In this document: piece by piece, positions 34,998 through 43,937 of the stretch
Numbering within the stretch: the first letter of the stretch is position 1
Layout of the letters: each line of letters begins with the position of its first letter
DNA from: CAXXOK01 sp963675365
GTDB lineage: Bacteria > Bacillota > Clostridia > Christensenellales > Aristaeellaceae
Length of the DNA stretch: 64,000 nucleotides
Assembly: GCA_963675365.2 (NCBI GenBank)
Contig: CAXXVA010000001.1
Coordinates: forward strand, 248,001 to 312,000
Direction: 5' to 3'
Notes under the pieces: generated by a model
Databases searched by the model: none
What the model was told of the DNA's origin: nothing
The model's input: the letters and a program-made list of their open reading frames with translations, nothing else
Translations under genes and position numbers: made by a program

Positions 34998-35189
34998 TTG
35001 CTTAAAGAACCGGAAAAGTGGTCCAGCCTTGAGGAAATTGCCGAGCATCTCGGCGTGAGCAAGGATACGATCCGCAATTGGATTAAAAAAGGCGTCATTC
35101 CATACCGACGCATCGGCAAGCAGTTTAAGTTCAGAATTTCAGAAGTAGACGAATGGGTTGAAAGCGGCAAGAGCGCCGAGATTGAATAA
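34998..35189 (+). CDS. Excisionase-like HTH DNA-binding protein
   Basis: A 63-residue HTH_17 (excisionase/MerR-like) protein: SLEEIAEHLGVSKDTIRNWIKKG (key part EIAEHLGVSKDTIRNWI), then VIPYRRIGKQFKFRISEVDEW. The start is TTG at 34998, after GGAGGGACAACCA. Upstream ATGs in the frame have no site. It lies 51 bases before brxA, so it is a likely regulator of the BREX operon, filling the place taken by BrxR in other systems, with which it shares no resemblance. Confidence 0.85.
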   Translation: MLKEPEKWSSLEEIAEHLGVSKDTIRNWIKKGVIPYRRIGKQFKFRISEVDEWVESGKSAEIE

Positions 35190-35240
35190 GCTACCGATGA
35201 CGAGTATGGTCAAAGGGGTACGAAAAGGTGAAATACTTTT

Positions 35241-35846
35241 ATGAATATTTCGATGCCATACAACGGCACTCTGACAGCCGAGCAATTCCTCTTCTACGAG
35301 ATCAGGATTGTAGCAAAGCAGTATCTGGAAGGTCACACCATTGAAGAGATCATAGAAGACATCAAGCGGGACAATCTCTTTCAGTTCCCAACGGAACGAA
35401 TGATTTTAAGGATTGCTCGCGCTTGTTACAAAAGGCTTATTGCACTTGGCAATGAGCATCTGGTTTATGAGGTCGCGAACGCGCCTGCCGAAGCGGCGAA
35501 GCAAATAAACCTCTATGCGATGATGCGTTACAATCGCCTGGTCAGAGAGTTTATGGAAGGGCTGATCGGCGAGAAATATCGTCAACAGGACTTCTCATAC
35601 ACCAAGAAAGATATCAACATGTTCTTTTCCCGCCTGCAGGAGCAAAACGATGATGTGGCAGCTTGGAGCGAGCAGACCATTGTTAAACTTAAGCGGGTAC
35701 TAACGCGGTGCCTGATTGAAACAGAGATGCTTGACAGCCCTAGGGATACTACCCTGAACCCCATCTTTATTAGCGAGGAACTAGAATCGGGTATCCGCGA
35801 AAATAATGATTTATCCGCGCTTTCCGCGTTCAACTGTTTTAAGTAG
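35241..35846 (+). CDS. brxA: BrxA, BREX protein (DUF1819)
   Basis: A 201-residue BrxA homologue. It shows the DUF1819 pattern: YNGTLTAEQFLFYEIRIVA (start), LFQFPTERMILRIARACYKRLIAL in part, LYAMMRYNRLVREFM, and RVLTRCLIETEMLDS, ending with FISEELESGIRENND. BrxA is a small helical DNA-binding protein of type 1 BREX. It is the first core gene of the operon and is followed ten bases later by brxB. Confidence 0.93.
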   Translation: MNISMPYNGTLTAEQFLFYEIRIVAKQYLEGHTIEEIIEDIKRDNLFQFPTERMILRIARACYKRLIALGNEHLVYEVANAPAEAAKQINLYAMMRYNRLVREFMEGLIGEKYRQQDFSYTKKDINMFFSRLQEQNDDVAAWSEQTIVKLKRVLTRCLIETEMLDSPRDTTLNPIFISEELESGIRENNDLSALSAFNCFK

Positions 35847-35856
35847 GAGCGTGACT

Positions 35857-36414
35857 ATGGCAGACATCAAGCAAGAACTTGACAAAATCAAAGGGCGTAT
35901 ATCAGACGCAGCCTTCCTTGCCAACAAGGGGCTTTCCAATGAGGTAGGCATTCACGTCTTTAAGTATGCGCCAGAGTACGAACTCATTGTCCGCGATTAT
36001 ATTGAGCGGCTTGTTGCCGCACCGTCTGATGACTACCGTGTTATCGAGCGGGATATGTATAAGATTCTGCTTGAGATTCTAGATGATAAGCGAGTTCTCA
36101 GCACAGTTCCGTCTTTGGAAGCAAAAAAGGGCAAGGACTTCCTTCTGGCCCAACTACAGAAAATAGCCACACCGGAGGCGTTCCTTGCCAAAATGATATA
36201 TGAGCCGCACAAACGCGGCGATGTGCTGTTCCTGACGGGAGTTGGCAAAGTGTACCCCTTCATGCGTAGCCATAAAATGCTCGACAGTATGCAACGGGTA
36301 TTCTCGGATATACCGATCGTGATGTTCTATCCGGGGGAATTCAATGGCCAAAGCCTCATTCTGTTTAACAAGTTCCATGATGGGAACTATTACCGGGCTT
36401 TCAATCTACTTTGA
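35857..36414 (+). CDS. brxB: BrxB, BREX protein (DUF1788)
   Basis: A 185-residue DUF1788 protein. Signature segments are GIHVFKYAPEYELIVRDYI, VIERDMYKILLEIL, and GVGKVYPFMRSHKMLDSMQ with VMFYPGEFNGQSLILFNKF at the end. Its biochemical role in BREX is not established. The ATG at 35857 follows AGGAGCGTGACT. The larger frame reaching into brxA has no site. Confidence 0.93.
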   Translation: MADIKQELDKIKGRISDAAFLANKGLSNEVGIHVFKYAPEYELIVRDYIERLVAAPSDDYRVIERDMYKILLEILDDKRVLSTVPSLEAKKGKDFLLAQLQKIATPEAFLAKMIYEPHKRGDVLFLTGVGKVYPFMRSHKMLDSMQRVFSDIPIVMFYPGEFNGQSLILFNKFHDGNYYRAFNLL

Positions 36415-36429
36415 CCGGAGGGAAACACT

Positions 36430-39400
36430 ATGAAGATTCAAAGTATGTTCCAGAAGGACATTAACCGCGACATCAACGGTGTCATCAAGGTGGCGCAGGA
36501 CGATGAGCAGAGCCTCCAACAGGAACTTGGTGAGTACATCATCACCAAGGAGCTCCGCCGCCACTTTTCTACCTTCTTTGATAACTACGCAAAAGCAATA
36601 GATCATCCGACGGATAAAATCGGGGTCTGGATCTCCGGCTTTTTTGGAAGCGGTAAATCCCACTTCCTAAAAATGTTGTCCTATTTGTTATCCAACAAGC
36701 AAGTAGGTGATCAACACGCATTGGATTTCTTTAAAGACAAGTTCGACGACCCGATGATGTACGCCACAGTCGTTCGATGCACCAATATCCCTACCGAATC
36801 GATTCTCTTTAACATCGACATCGAGGGACCCATAAACAAAGACAAAACTGCTGTGCTGCGCGTATTCGCCAAGGTTTTCTACAACCATCTTGATTTCTAT
36901 GGAGAGGATTTGAAAATAGCGAAGCTCGAACGCTTTGTCGATAAACGGGGTATGACGGATGCTTTCCGTCAGCGTTTCGAAGAAGTCAACGGTGCGTCTT
37001 GGGTGGAAGCCAGAGCCTCCTATGCATTTTTTGAGGACGATATCGTGGCTGTCTTACAAAGCGTTCTCAACATGAGCGAGACGGCCGCTCGCAACTGGTT
37101 CAACGGCGAAGAAAACGGCGACATGAGCATTAAACAGCTTGTTGAAGAGATTAAAGAATATGTAGATAGTAAAGGTAAAGAATTTAGACTTCTCTTTTGT
37201 ATAGACGAGGTTGGCCAGTACATCGGTGATGACAGCGACCTCATGATTAACCTTCAGTCCATCGTAGAGGAACTTGGTTCCAAGTGCCGCGGCAAGGTAT
37301 GGGTAATGGTCACGAGCCAGGAAGCCATCGACTCCGTGGTCAAAATCACCGGCGATGATTTCTCCAAGATTCAAGGGCGTTTTAATACCCGCCTATCGCT
37401 TTCTTCAGCTTCGGTGGATGAGGTTATCAAGAAACGCATCCTGGAGAAGACCCAGGATGCAGACCAACTACTACGTATGGTTTATGATAAAGAACACGCC
37501 GTATTAAAGAATTTATTCACTTTTAATAATGCCGTTTTGGACATTAAAGGCTATACAGATGGCGCGGAGTTCTCCGCCACGTATCCATTTGTGCCCTATC
37601 AGTTTATCATCATTCAGAAAGTACTCGTCGAAATCCGGAAGCACGGTAATAGCGGCAAACACCTGTCCGGCGGCGAACGTTCCATGCTCTCCGGTTTCCA
37701 AGAGGCAGCACAAAAAGTACAGAAAAAAGATGAGAACGCTATTGTGCCTTTCTCGCAATTCTACGATACAGTCCATACTTTCTTGGAAAGTCCAATACGC
37801 CGAGTCATCGACCGCTGCCAGACGGCCGCAGACAAGCATGATGGTTTGGAGCAGCGTGACGTAAGAGTCCTAAAGCTCCTCTACCTAATTCGCTATATCG
37901 ATGATATCAAGGCAAACATTGATAATATAGCCATTTTAATGGTGGATGACATCCGCACAGACAAGATAACCCTGCGCCGTGAGATCACGGAATCATTGGA
38001 GCGGTTGGAACGTCAAAACTACGTGGCCAGAAATGGCGACACCTACTCCTTCCTTACCGATGAGGAGCAGGACATCGCCATCGATATCCGCAACACCACA
38101 GTAGATAGTGCGACGATTGTGCAGAGCATCGGGCAGACGATTTTCTCTGATATCTACCCATCCAAGAAGTTCAAATACAACAAATACGACTTCGCCTACG
38201 ACCAGTACATTGACGATAGCATCGTCGGCGCTGCCACGGGCGGGGTTCGTTTGCGCTTTGTCACTGTGGCCACCGATTACTACAAAGCGCCTGATGCGAA
38301 GATGATCATGGACTCGCAGGTCAATAACGAAGCAATTGTCTTGTTGTCCAATGAAGTTCAATATTTTGAAGAACTCGAAACCGCTGCAAAGATCCGGAAA
38401 TACATCAAACAGAAGAATGTATCTTTGCTGCCCGAGAGCATTCAGGACATCATCCGTAAGCGTCAGGCACAAGCGCGAGTACTTGAATTGAGTGCAAGGA
38501 CGCAGATTGACAAGGCCGTCGTGGGCGGAACCTTCTTCATATATGGTGAAAAGGTTGAAATCAAGTATGGCGACGCCAAACAGAAACTTGATGAAATATT
38601 GAAGCAACTCATTGAGAGTGTCTACAGTAAATTGAACCTAGTGAATGTGTTCTATGAGAGTGATGCTGATATTCTCACTATCTTAAATGGCACCCCTCAG
38701 CAAACCGGTTTTGCAGGTTCTGGTTCGAATAATGAATTCGCCTTAAGCGAAGTAAGCCAGTGGTTAGAGGAACGTCACATGAGTCATGTCCCTATTTCGA
38801 TGGGCGACGTGCAAAGGCGCTATCAGGCAATACCATATGGCTGGCGCGAGGTGGATATCGCTGCTCTCGTCGCTCGGCTCATCATATCCCAGAAACTAGA
38901 AATCCGCTACGGCGGCGCGGTGGTTGGTAAGGAAGATAAGAACCTTATCCGTTACCTGCGTGTCAAGTCCGAAATAGACAAGGCAAACGTCAGCCGCCGA
39001 ATCGCCCCGTCCGAAGAGGATATACGCAAAGCTGTCAAGTTCCTGCGCGAGTGGCTCGGGCAGATGAGCATCGCTGAGGACGAAGACGGCTTGGTGGCGT
39101 TTGTGAAAGACACGCTAGTCGCGCGTCTGCAACGCTACGATAACCTGCTGATTGCGTATAGCCATGATCGCTATCCGCAAAAGGAAGTTGTGCAAAGCGC
39201 GCGTAACCTGATGACGGACATCCTCTCACAAAAAGGCGATAACGTAGCCCTACTGAAACGGTTTATTGCTAAGCAGGACGATATTCTCAATATGAACGAG
39301 GACATGGAGGAAGTCGAAACCTTCTTCAAGTCGCAAAAAGACATTTTCGACTCCGCGTGCGCTTTGCAGAAAAGCCTCGTGGACGAGCGGGACTACTTCG

Positions 39401-39948
39401 TTACAGACGCGGCAACCAACAACAACGTACACGAGATCGCGACTATTCTTGCCATGCCAAAACCCTATGGAAGAATTAAGGATCTCAGCGATCTCATGCA
39501 AGGTGTCCGCACTGTTTATGCCTCTCTTTTAGAACAGAAGAAAACAGAAATTCTGGGTATCGTGCAGCAATGCATGGGCGATATCCACACGCTTGCCGGT
39601 ATAGGAAGCAAGGTAAACGAAGAAGTGCGGAAATCCGACAACCGCTTTGCCGAGTATAAACAAAGAATAAACGAAGCAATAAGCCTGACGGTGCTTGATG
39701 CTATGATTACCCAGATGCTGAACTATAAGGATCAGGTTTGCAAGCGAATCGAAAGCATCGTGAATGAGGCTCCGCTTGTGCCTGGCGATGCGCCGGTAAA
39801 GCCGCAGAAAATTATCCAGATTCGCCGCTATGATGTTTTCCCCGTTAAGCGGCTATCCACACGCGAGGATGTGGATAGTTACCTTGATGGCATACGCAAA
39901 AAGCTATATGATTCTTTGGAAACCAACGACGGCATTCAAATCAACTAA
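36430..39948 (+). CDS. brxC: BrxC, large P-loop ATPase of BREX
   Basis: A 1172-residue BrxC protein, a full-length type 1 form. It opens MKIQSMFQKDINRDINGVIK, has Walker A GFFGSGKS (residues 70-77), and a Walker B-like LLFCIDEVGQYIGDD at about 255-270. Further BrxC segments are GRFNTRLSLSSASVDEV and GGERSMLSGFQEAAQKV. It is required for phage exclusion and DNA modification in known type 1 systems and is thought to be an AAA-type motor. It is 13 bases from brxX. Confidence 0.95.
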   Translation: MKIQSMFQKDINRDINGVIKVAQDDEQSLQQELGEYIITKELRRHFSTFFDNYAKAIDHPTDKIGVWISGFFGSGKSHFLKMLSYLLSNKQVGDQHALDFFKDKFDDPMMYATVVRCTNIPTESILFNIDIEGPINKDKTAVLRVFAKVFYNHLDFYGEDLKIAKLERFVDKRGMTDAFRQRFEEVNGASWVEARASYAFFEDDIVAVLQSVLNMSETAARNWFNGEENGDMSIKQLVEEIKEYVDSKGKEFRLLFCIDEVGQYIGDDSDLMINLQSIVEELGSKCRGKVWVMVTSQEAIDSVVKITGDDFSKIQGRFNTRLSLSSASVDEVIKKRILEKTQDADQLLRMVYDKEHAVLKNLFTFNNAVLDIKGYTDGAEFSATYPFVPYQFIIIQKVLVEIRKHGNSGKHLSGGERSMLSGFQEAAQKVQKKDENAIVPFSQFYDTVHTFLESPIRRVIDRCQTAADKHDGLEQRDVRVLKLLYLIRYIDDIKANIDNIAILMVDDIRTDKITLRREITESLERLERQNYVARNGDTYSFLTDEEQDIAIDIRNTTVDSATIVQSIGQTIFSDIYPSKKFKYNKYDFAYDQYIDDSIVGAATGGVRLRFVTVATDYYKAPDAKMIMDSQVNNEAIVLLSNEVQYFEELETAAKIRKYIKQKNVSLLPESIQDIIRKRQAQARVLELSARTQIDKAVVGGTFFIYGEKVEIKYGDAKQKLDEILKQLIESVYSKLNLVNVFYESDADILTILNGTPQQTGFAGSGSNNEFALSEVSQWLEERHMSHVPISMGDVQRRYQAIPYGWREVDIAALVARLIISQKLEIRYGGAVVGKEDKNLIRYLRVKSEIDKANVSRRIAPSEEDIRKAVKFLREWLGQMSIAEDEDGLVAFVKDTLVARLQRYDNLLIAYSHDRYPQKEVVQSARNLMTDILSQKGDNVALLKRFIAKQDDILNMNEDMEEVETFFKSQKDIFDSACALQKSLVDERDYFVTDAATNNNVHEIATILAMPKPYGRIKDLSDLMQGVRTVYASLLEQKKTEILGIVQQCMGDIHTLAGIGSKVNEEVRKSDNRFAEYKQRINEAISLTVLDAMITQMLNYKDQVCKRIESIVNEAPLVPGDAPVKPQKIIQIRRYDVFPVKRLSTREDVDSYLDGIRKKLYDSLETNDGIQIN

Positions 39949-39961
39949 AGAGAGAAGAACA

Positions 39962-42394
39962 ATGGATAAGAACGCAATACAGAAATACGCAATATGGGCA
40001 CGAAACGAACTGATCGGGCAAGTGAAGCAGCGCGCTTTTCAATATGGCATCAGCGACAAGGGCTACAGCGAGGAGAGCGCCTCAGTCATCAACGGACGTG
40101 TGCTGACCCCGGACGAGAAGCGCCAGCGGCAAGACTTTGTTCATGAAATACAGAAGAACGGCTTTGAACAGGCAGTAGAGGAAGTTGCATACACTTGGTT
40201 CAACCGCTTTGTCGCTCTGCGCTTTATGGAGGTCAACGATTACCTGCCGACCCATGTCCGTGTATTCTCTGATGCAAGTGGCAGCTTCAATCCCGAAATT
40301 CTTAAAGATGTGCTGCACCTCGACTTGGAAGGATTAAACAAGGCGAAAGTCTCCGAACTCCTGAACGCCAATCAGACCGAGGAGCTCTACCGGTATCTGT
40401 TACTCACCCAGTGCAACGCGCTGAACGTCGCATTGCCGGAGATGTTCGAGAAGCTTGGCAGTTACACCGAAATGCTTTTGCCTAACAACATCTTAAAACA
40501 GGACAGTGTTCTTGCCCATCTTGTGAATGACATTGAAGAGAATGACTTTGATGTGTCGAAATCTGGGCAAGTTGAAATCATTGGATGGATGTATCAATAT
40601 TATAATGCTGAGCCAAAAGACACACTTATAAATGCAAGAAGTAAATACAAGATGCCAGATGTTCCTTTTGTAACTCAGCTTTTTACATCTGACTGGATAG
40701 TCAGGTTCATGGTTGATAACACTCTCGGTCGCTTGTGGCTCGACAATAACCTGGGAGCTTCTAAGTTGAAATCCAACTGGAAATACTACCTTGATGAAGC
40801 TGAGCAAATGCTGGAGGTTGTGGAGCAACTGCATGTTTTGCGCTCCCAATCGCCCATTAAATCGCCGGAGGATATCAAACTTATCGACCCATGCATGGGT
40901 AGTGGCCACATACTGATCTATGCCTTTGATGTGTTGATGCAGATATACGAGAGCGAGGGCTACAAGCCACGCGATGCTGCAAAGCTGATACTGGAAAAGA
41001 ATCTATATGGATTAGACATTGACCACAGAGCGTATCAGCTTGCGTATTTTGCATTGATGATGAAGGCCCGATATTATTACCGCCGCATTTTTATTGAGAA
41101 CATTCAACCACAGGTCTACCATCCCGCGGGCTTTGCAGACGGCGAAGCATATGGCAGTTTATTAAAAATCGACGATCCTGGAGAAATGCCAAACCCGAAA
41201 GATGGGCAACAAACACTATTAGAAGATTACGAAGCCGACTTACGTGTTTGGAATTTTAAGCGGTTGTTAGCGCAAAAGTATGATGTTGTTGTCACGAATC
41301 CGCCGTATATGAACGCAGGCTATATGCCTGACAGATTGAAAGCCTTTATACTTGATAACTATTCGGATTACAAATCTGATCTGTTTGCTGCTTATTTTCA
41401 ACAAGTAAAATGGCTATGCAAGATAAACGGTCATATTGGGCTGCTTAGTCCGTATGTTTGGATGTTTATTAATAGCTATGAGAAATTAAGAAATTTCATG
41501 ATAACGCAGTCCACAATAACTGCTCTTGTTCAATTAGAATATAATGCTTTTGAATCTGCCTGTATACCAGTAGCAGCATTTACAATCAGAAATCAATACG
41601 TTCAGGGTCTAACCGGTGAGTACATTAGATTGTCAGCTTTTAAAGGAGCTGATTTTCAAGAACCGAAAACATTAGAAGCAATAGAGAATCCAGAGTGTGA
41701 GTATAGATATACTGCTTCTTCAGAAAATTATACAAAAATTCCAGGTAGCCCTGTGGCTTACTGGATTAGCGAATCAATTTGCAATACCTTTACAAATAAT
41801 TGTATAGGGAGTATATGCGCACAAAAAACAAGAATCTCAACCGGGAACAATGATTTGTTTATGCGAAAGTGGCATGAGATAAATGCCGATGCTATGTTTA
41901 CCCCTAACAAATGGATTCCTTGCCCCAAGGGCGGTGAGTATAGAAAATGGTATGGAAATGTTGATATCGTTTTGGATTATGCTGATAATGGGTTCGCACT
42001 AAAAAACTATATAGGAGCGATGTTAGGAAGAGAAGAGTTTTTTTTCAAGCAAGGAATAACTTGGACTGTTATATCCAGTTCCCAAACATCGTTTCGAACA
42101 GTAGAAACGGGCGCAATATGTGATCACAAAGGACCTCTTATTTACTTCCCAGATGCTACTAATATATACTATACTTTGGGATTACTAAATTCTGTTTTTT
42201 CTGAACGCGTGCTTGAATTCTTGGCTCCAACGATAGGTTTTGAGTGGGGAGCGATCGCAAAAATTCCTTTGATAATTTCAGAACAGGAATTTTCAAATAT
42301 CGACATATTGGTAAAACAGTGTATCAACACATCAAGAACTGATTGGGATTCTTTTGAAACATCATGGGATTTCAAACGGCACCCGCTAATATAA
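39962..42394 (+). CDS. brxX: BrxX/PglX methyltransferase, N-terminal and catalytic part
   Basis: An 810-residue protein that contains the methyltransferase of BREX: SAM-binding DPCMGSGH (309-316) and catalytic NPPY (446-449), as in adenine-N6 enzymes. It begins MDKNAIQKYAIWARNELIGQ, the usual PglX start, with AGAGAAGAACA upstream. It stops after SWDFKRHPLI, where an intact PglX of about 1100-1200 residues continues. The missing C-terminal region is encoded separately at 43040-43924. From about 41.2 kb to the stop the DNA becomes clearly AT-richer. Both active-site motifs are intact, so the fragment may work if it associates with the other part. Confidence 0.9.
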   Translation: MDKNAIQKYAIWARNELIGQVKQRAFQYGISDKGYSEESASVINGRVLTPDEKRQRQDFVHEIQKNGFEQAVEEVAYTWFNRFVALRFMEVNDYLPTHVRVFSDASGSFNPEILKDVLHLDLEGLNKAKVSELLNANQTEELYRYLLLTQCNALNVALPEMFEKLGSYTEMLLPNNILKQDSVLAHLVNDIEENDFDVSKSGQVEIIGWMYQYYNAEPKDTLINARSKYKMPDVPFVTQLFTSDWIVRFMVDNTLGRLWLDNNLGASKLKSNWKYYLDEAEQMLEVVEQLHVLRSQSPIKSPEDIKLIDPCMGSGHILIYAFDVLMQIYESEGYKPRDAAKLILEKNLYGLDIDHRAYQLAYFALMMKARYYYRRIFIENIQPQVYHPAGFADGEAYGSLLKIDDPGEMPNPKDGQQTLLEDYEADLRVWNFKRLLAQKYDVVVTNPPYMNAGYMPDRLKAFILDNYSDYKSDLFAAYFQQVKWLCKINGHIGLLSPYVWMFINSYEKLRNFMITQSTITALVQLEYNAFESACIPVAAFTIRNQYVQGLTGEYIRLSAFKGADFQEPKTLEAIENPECEYRYTASSENYTKIPGSPVAYWISESICNTFTNNCIGSICAQKTRISTGNNDLFMRKWHEINADAMFTPNKWIPCPKGGEYRKWYGNVDIVLDYADNGFALKNYIGAMLGREEFFFKQGITWTVISSSQTSFRTVETGAICDHKGPLIYFPDATNIYYTLGLLNSVFSERVLEFLAPTIGFEWGAIAKIPLIISEQEFSNIDILVKQCINTSRTDWDSFETSWDFKRHPLI

Positions 42395-42434
42395 CTTTGC
42401 AATTATGGAATCGATGGATTCGGAGGTATAGTTT

Positions 42435-42920
42435 ATGTCAATGTGGGTATGTAGGGCGGGAGAAAACTCAGTATACTACGATGTTTTTAAGGAGAAGAAC
42501 ACTATTTTCCTTGCCTGGAAAGGATTTGATGTCGATCTTTTTACTTTTACCGACAAAGAAGAGCTGAGGGCGTTTGTTATTAAGGAAAAAAAGATTGACA
42601 ATCGAACTTCTATATCGAACTGGGTGGGGCAACTCTTGTCGTTCTACAAAGAAATGCTTTACAATGAATATGTTCTTGTCCCGAGTAAAGGCAGTCGTTT
42701 TTACTCCCTTGCCAGAATTGCTGGCGATTATGAGTACAGAAAATATGCTGATTCGATACTGTACCATTCTCGAAGTGTTGAATTCTTGCGCCATGATATA
42801 CCACGGGAAATCTTTGACCAAGATATTGTTTATTCTTTAGGCGCATACAGAACCTTGTTCAAGGTAAAGCACGAGCAGCGTGTTTTGGATACAATAGAAC
42901 ACTATAAATGTAAAGAGTAG
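42435..42920 (+). CDS. Stand-alone PUA-like domain protein, related to N-terminus of COG4127 restriction enzymes
   Basis: A 161-residue protein with the pattern of the N-terminal domain of Mrr-like COG4127 proteins: MWVCRAGENSVYYDVF (start strand), WKGFDVDLFTFTDKEELRAF in part, SISNWVGQLLSFYKEM and ARIAGDYEYRKY. In COG4127 enzymes this domain precedes a nuclease domain and is thought to read modified bases. Here no nuclease follows. ATG has GGAGG with 10-base spacing. It lies exactly between the two parts of brxX and shares their AT-rich composition. A reader, decoy or self-DNA recognition role in BREX is inference only. Confidence 0.65.
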   Translation: MSMWVCRAGENSVYYDVFKEKNTIFLAWKGFDVDLFTFTDKEELRAFVIKEKKIDNRTSISNWVGQLLSFYKEMLYNEYVLVPSKGSRFYSLARIAGDYEYRKYADSILYHSRSVEFLRHDIPREIFDQDIVYSLGAYRTLFKVKHEQRVLDTIEHYKCKE

Positions 42921-42951
42921 CAGCAATCAGGAAGGCAATGTGGCCGTGCAG

Positions 42952-43006
42952 TATAATATGGGGATAGACACTCAGAGGGTCGCGCCCTCTAGCCCCGCCA
43001 TTTTTC
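42952..43006 (+). promoter_or_regulatory. TATAAT and GC-rich hairpin ahead of the brxX C-terminal fragment
   Basis: A perfect TATAAT at 42952-42957 (weak -35) is followed by a hairpin: AGAGGG / CCCTCT (42974-42990) with outer GGGG / CCCC (42960-42996), then GCCATTTTTC. It may be a promoter plus leader for the fragment, a terminator of the upstream gene, or a scar of the event that split brxX. Confidence 0.4.
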
Positions 43007-43039
43007 AATTATTTCATTTTCATGGATGGAGGATTAAAT

Positions 43040-43924
43040 ATGAGCAAATTAATATCAGAGAAATTCGCGGCATGGGAGCGCGAATGCGACGAACGGTTCT
43101 ACACCCTCAAAGCCAACGAGGAAGAACTCAACAGCATCTTCATTGACATCTACGACATGCAGAACGAGCTGACCCCCGAAGTTGAGGACAAGAATGTCAC
43201 CGTCCGCCGCGCCGATTTGGGGCGTGAAATCCGCAGCCTTATCAGCTATGCCGTTGGCTGTATGTTCGGACGGTACTCGCTAGATGTGGAGGGGCTTGCC
43301 TATGCGGGAGGCGACTGGGATGTCGGAAAATACAGCACCTTTATCCCTGACAAAGACAACATCCTACCCATTTGCGATGATGAGTATTTTGAAGACGACA
43401 TCGTGGGACGTTTTGTCGATTTCATTCGGGTAGCCTATGGCGCGGAAACGCTGGAGGAAAACTTGAAATTCATCGCCGATGCACTTGGCGGCAAGGGAAC
43501 GCCGCGCGAGGTGATCCGTAGCTACTTCCTGAATGACTTTTACGCCGATCACTGCAAAATCTATCAGAAGCGCCCGATCTACTGGCTGTTTGACAGCGGC
43601 AAAAAGAACGGCTTCAAGGCGCTTATTTACCTGCATCGTTATAGCCGTGATTTACTTGCCAAAATGCGCACAGATTATGTACATGAGCAGCAGGAGCGTT
43701 ACCGTACCCAGCTTTCGCACATTGCGGCGGCGCTTAACACGGCGACAGGTGCGGAGCGTGCGAAACTGCTGAAACAGCAGGATAAACTGGCCGAGCAGTT
43801 GAAAGAGATCACTGTTTTTGAGGAGAAGGTTCACCACATTGCCGACCAAAACATTCCCATTGACCTTGACGATGGTGTGAAGAGGAATTACGAGATTTTC
43901 GCCGATGTGCTGGCGAAGATATAG
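43040..43924 (+). CDS. brxX: BrxX/PglX C-terminal fragment
   Basis: A 294-residue protein matching the C-terminal region of PglX. It has WERECDERFYTLKANEEELN, IDIYDMQNELTPEVEDKNVT in part and SYAVGCMFGRYSLDVEGLAYAGG, and ends EIFADVLAKI. These are typical of the PglX tail that follows the target recognition region. The start at 43040 has GGAGGATTAAAT upstream, so it can be translated by itself. Base composition is GC-richer than the preceding 1.7 kb and like brxC. With the 810-residue fragment it would rebuild about 1100 residues, close to a normal PglX. Confidence 0.88.
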   Translation: MSKLISEKFAAWERECDERFYTLKANEEELNSIFIDIYDMQNELTPEVEDKNVTVRRADLGREIRSLISYAVGCMFGRYSLDVEGLAYAGGDWDVGKYSTFIPDKDNILPICDDEYFEDDIVGRFVDFIRVAYGAETLEENLKFIADALGGKGTPREVIRSYFLNDFYADHCKIYQKRPIYWLFDSGKKNGFKALIYLHRYSRDLLAKMRTDYVHEQQERYRTQLSHIAAALNTATGAERAKLLKQQDKLAEQLKEITVFEEKVHHIADQNIPIDLDDGVKRNYEIFADVLAKI

Positions 43925-43937
43925 GAGACGTGTTGAG

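Noticed and set aside
42960..43000. A tRNA 3' end or tRNA gene fragment
   Set aside because: The hairpin plus GCCA resembles an acceptor end, but the loop lacks the TTCRA pattern and no remaining tRNA arms are present.
39962..43924. Phase variation of brxX by inversion
   Set aside because: No second copy of a brxX specificity region and no inverted repeats around it were found. The serine recombinases nearby belong to the prophage end.
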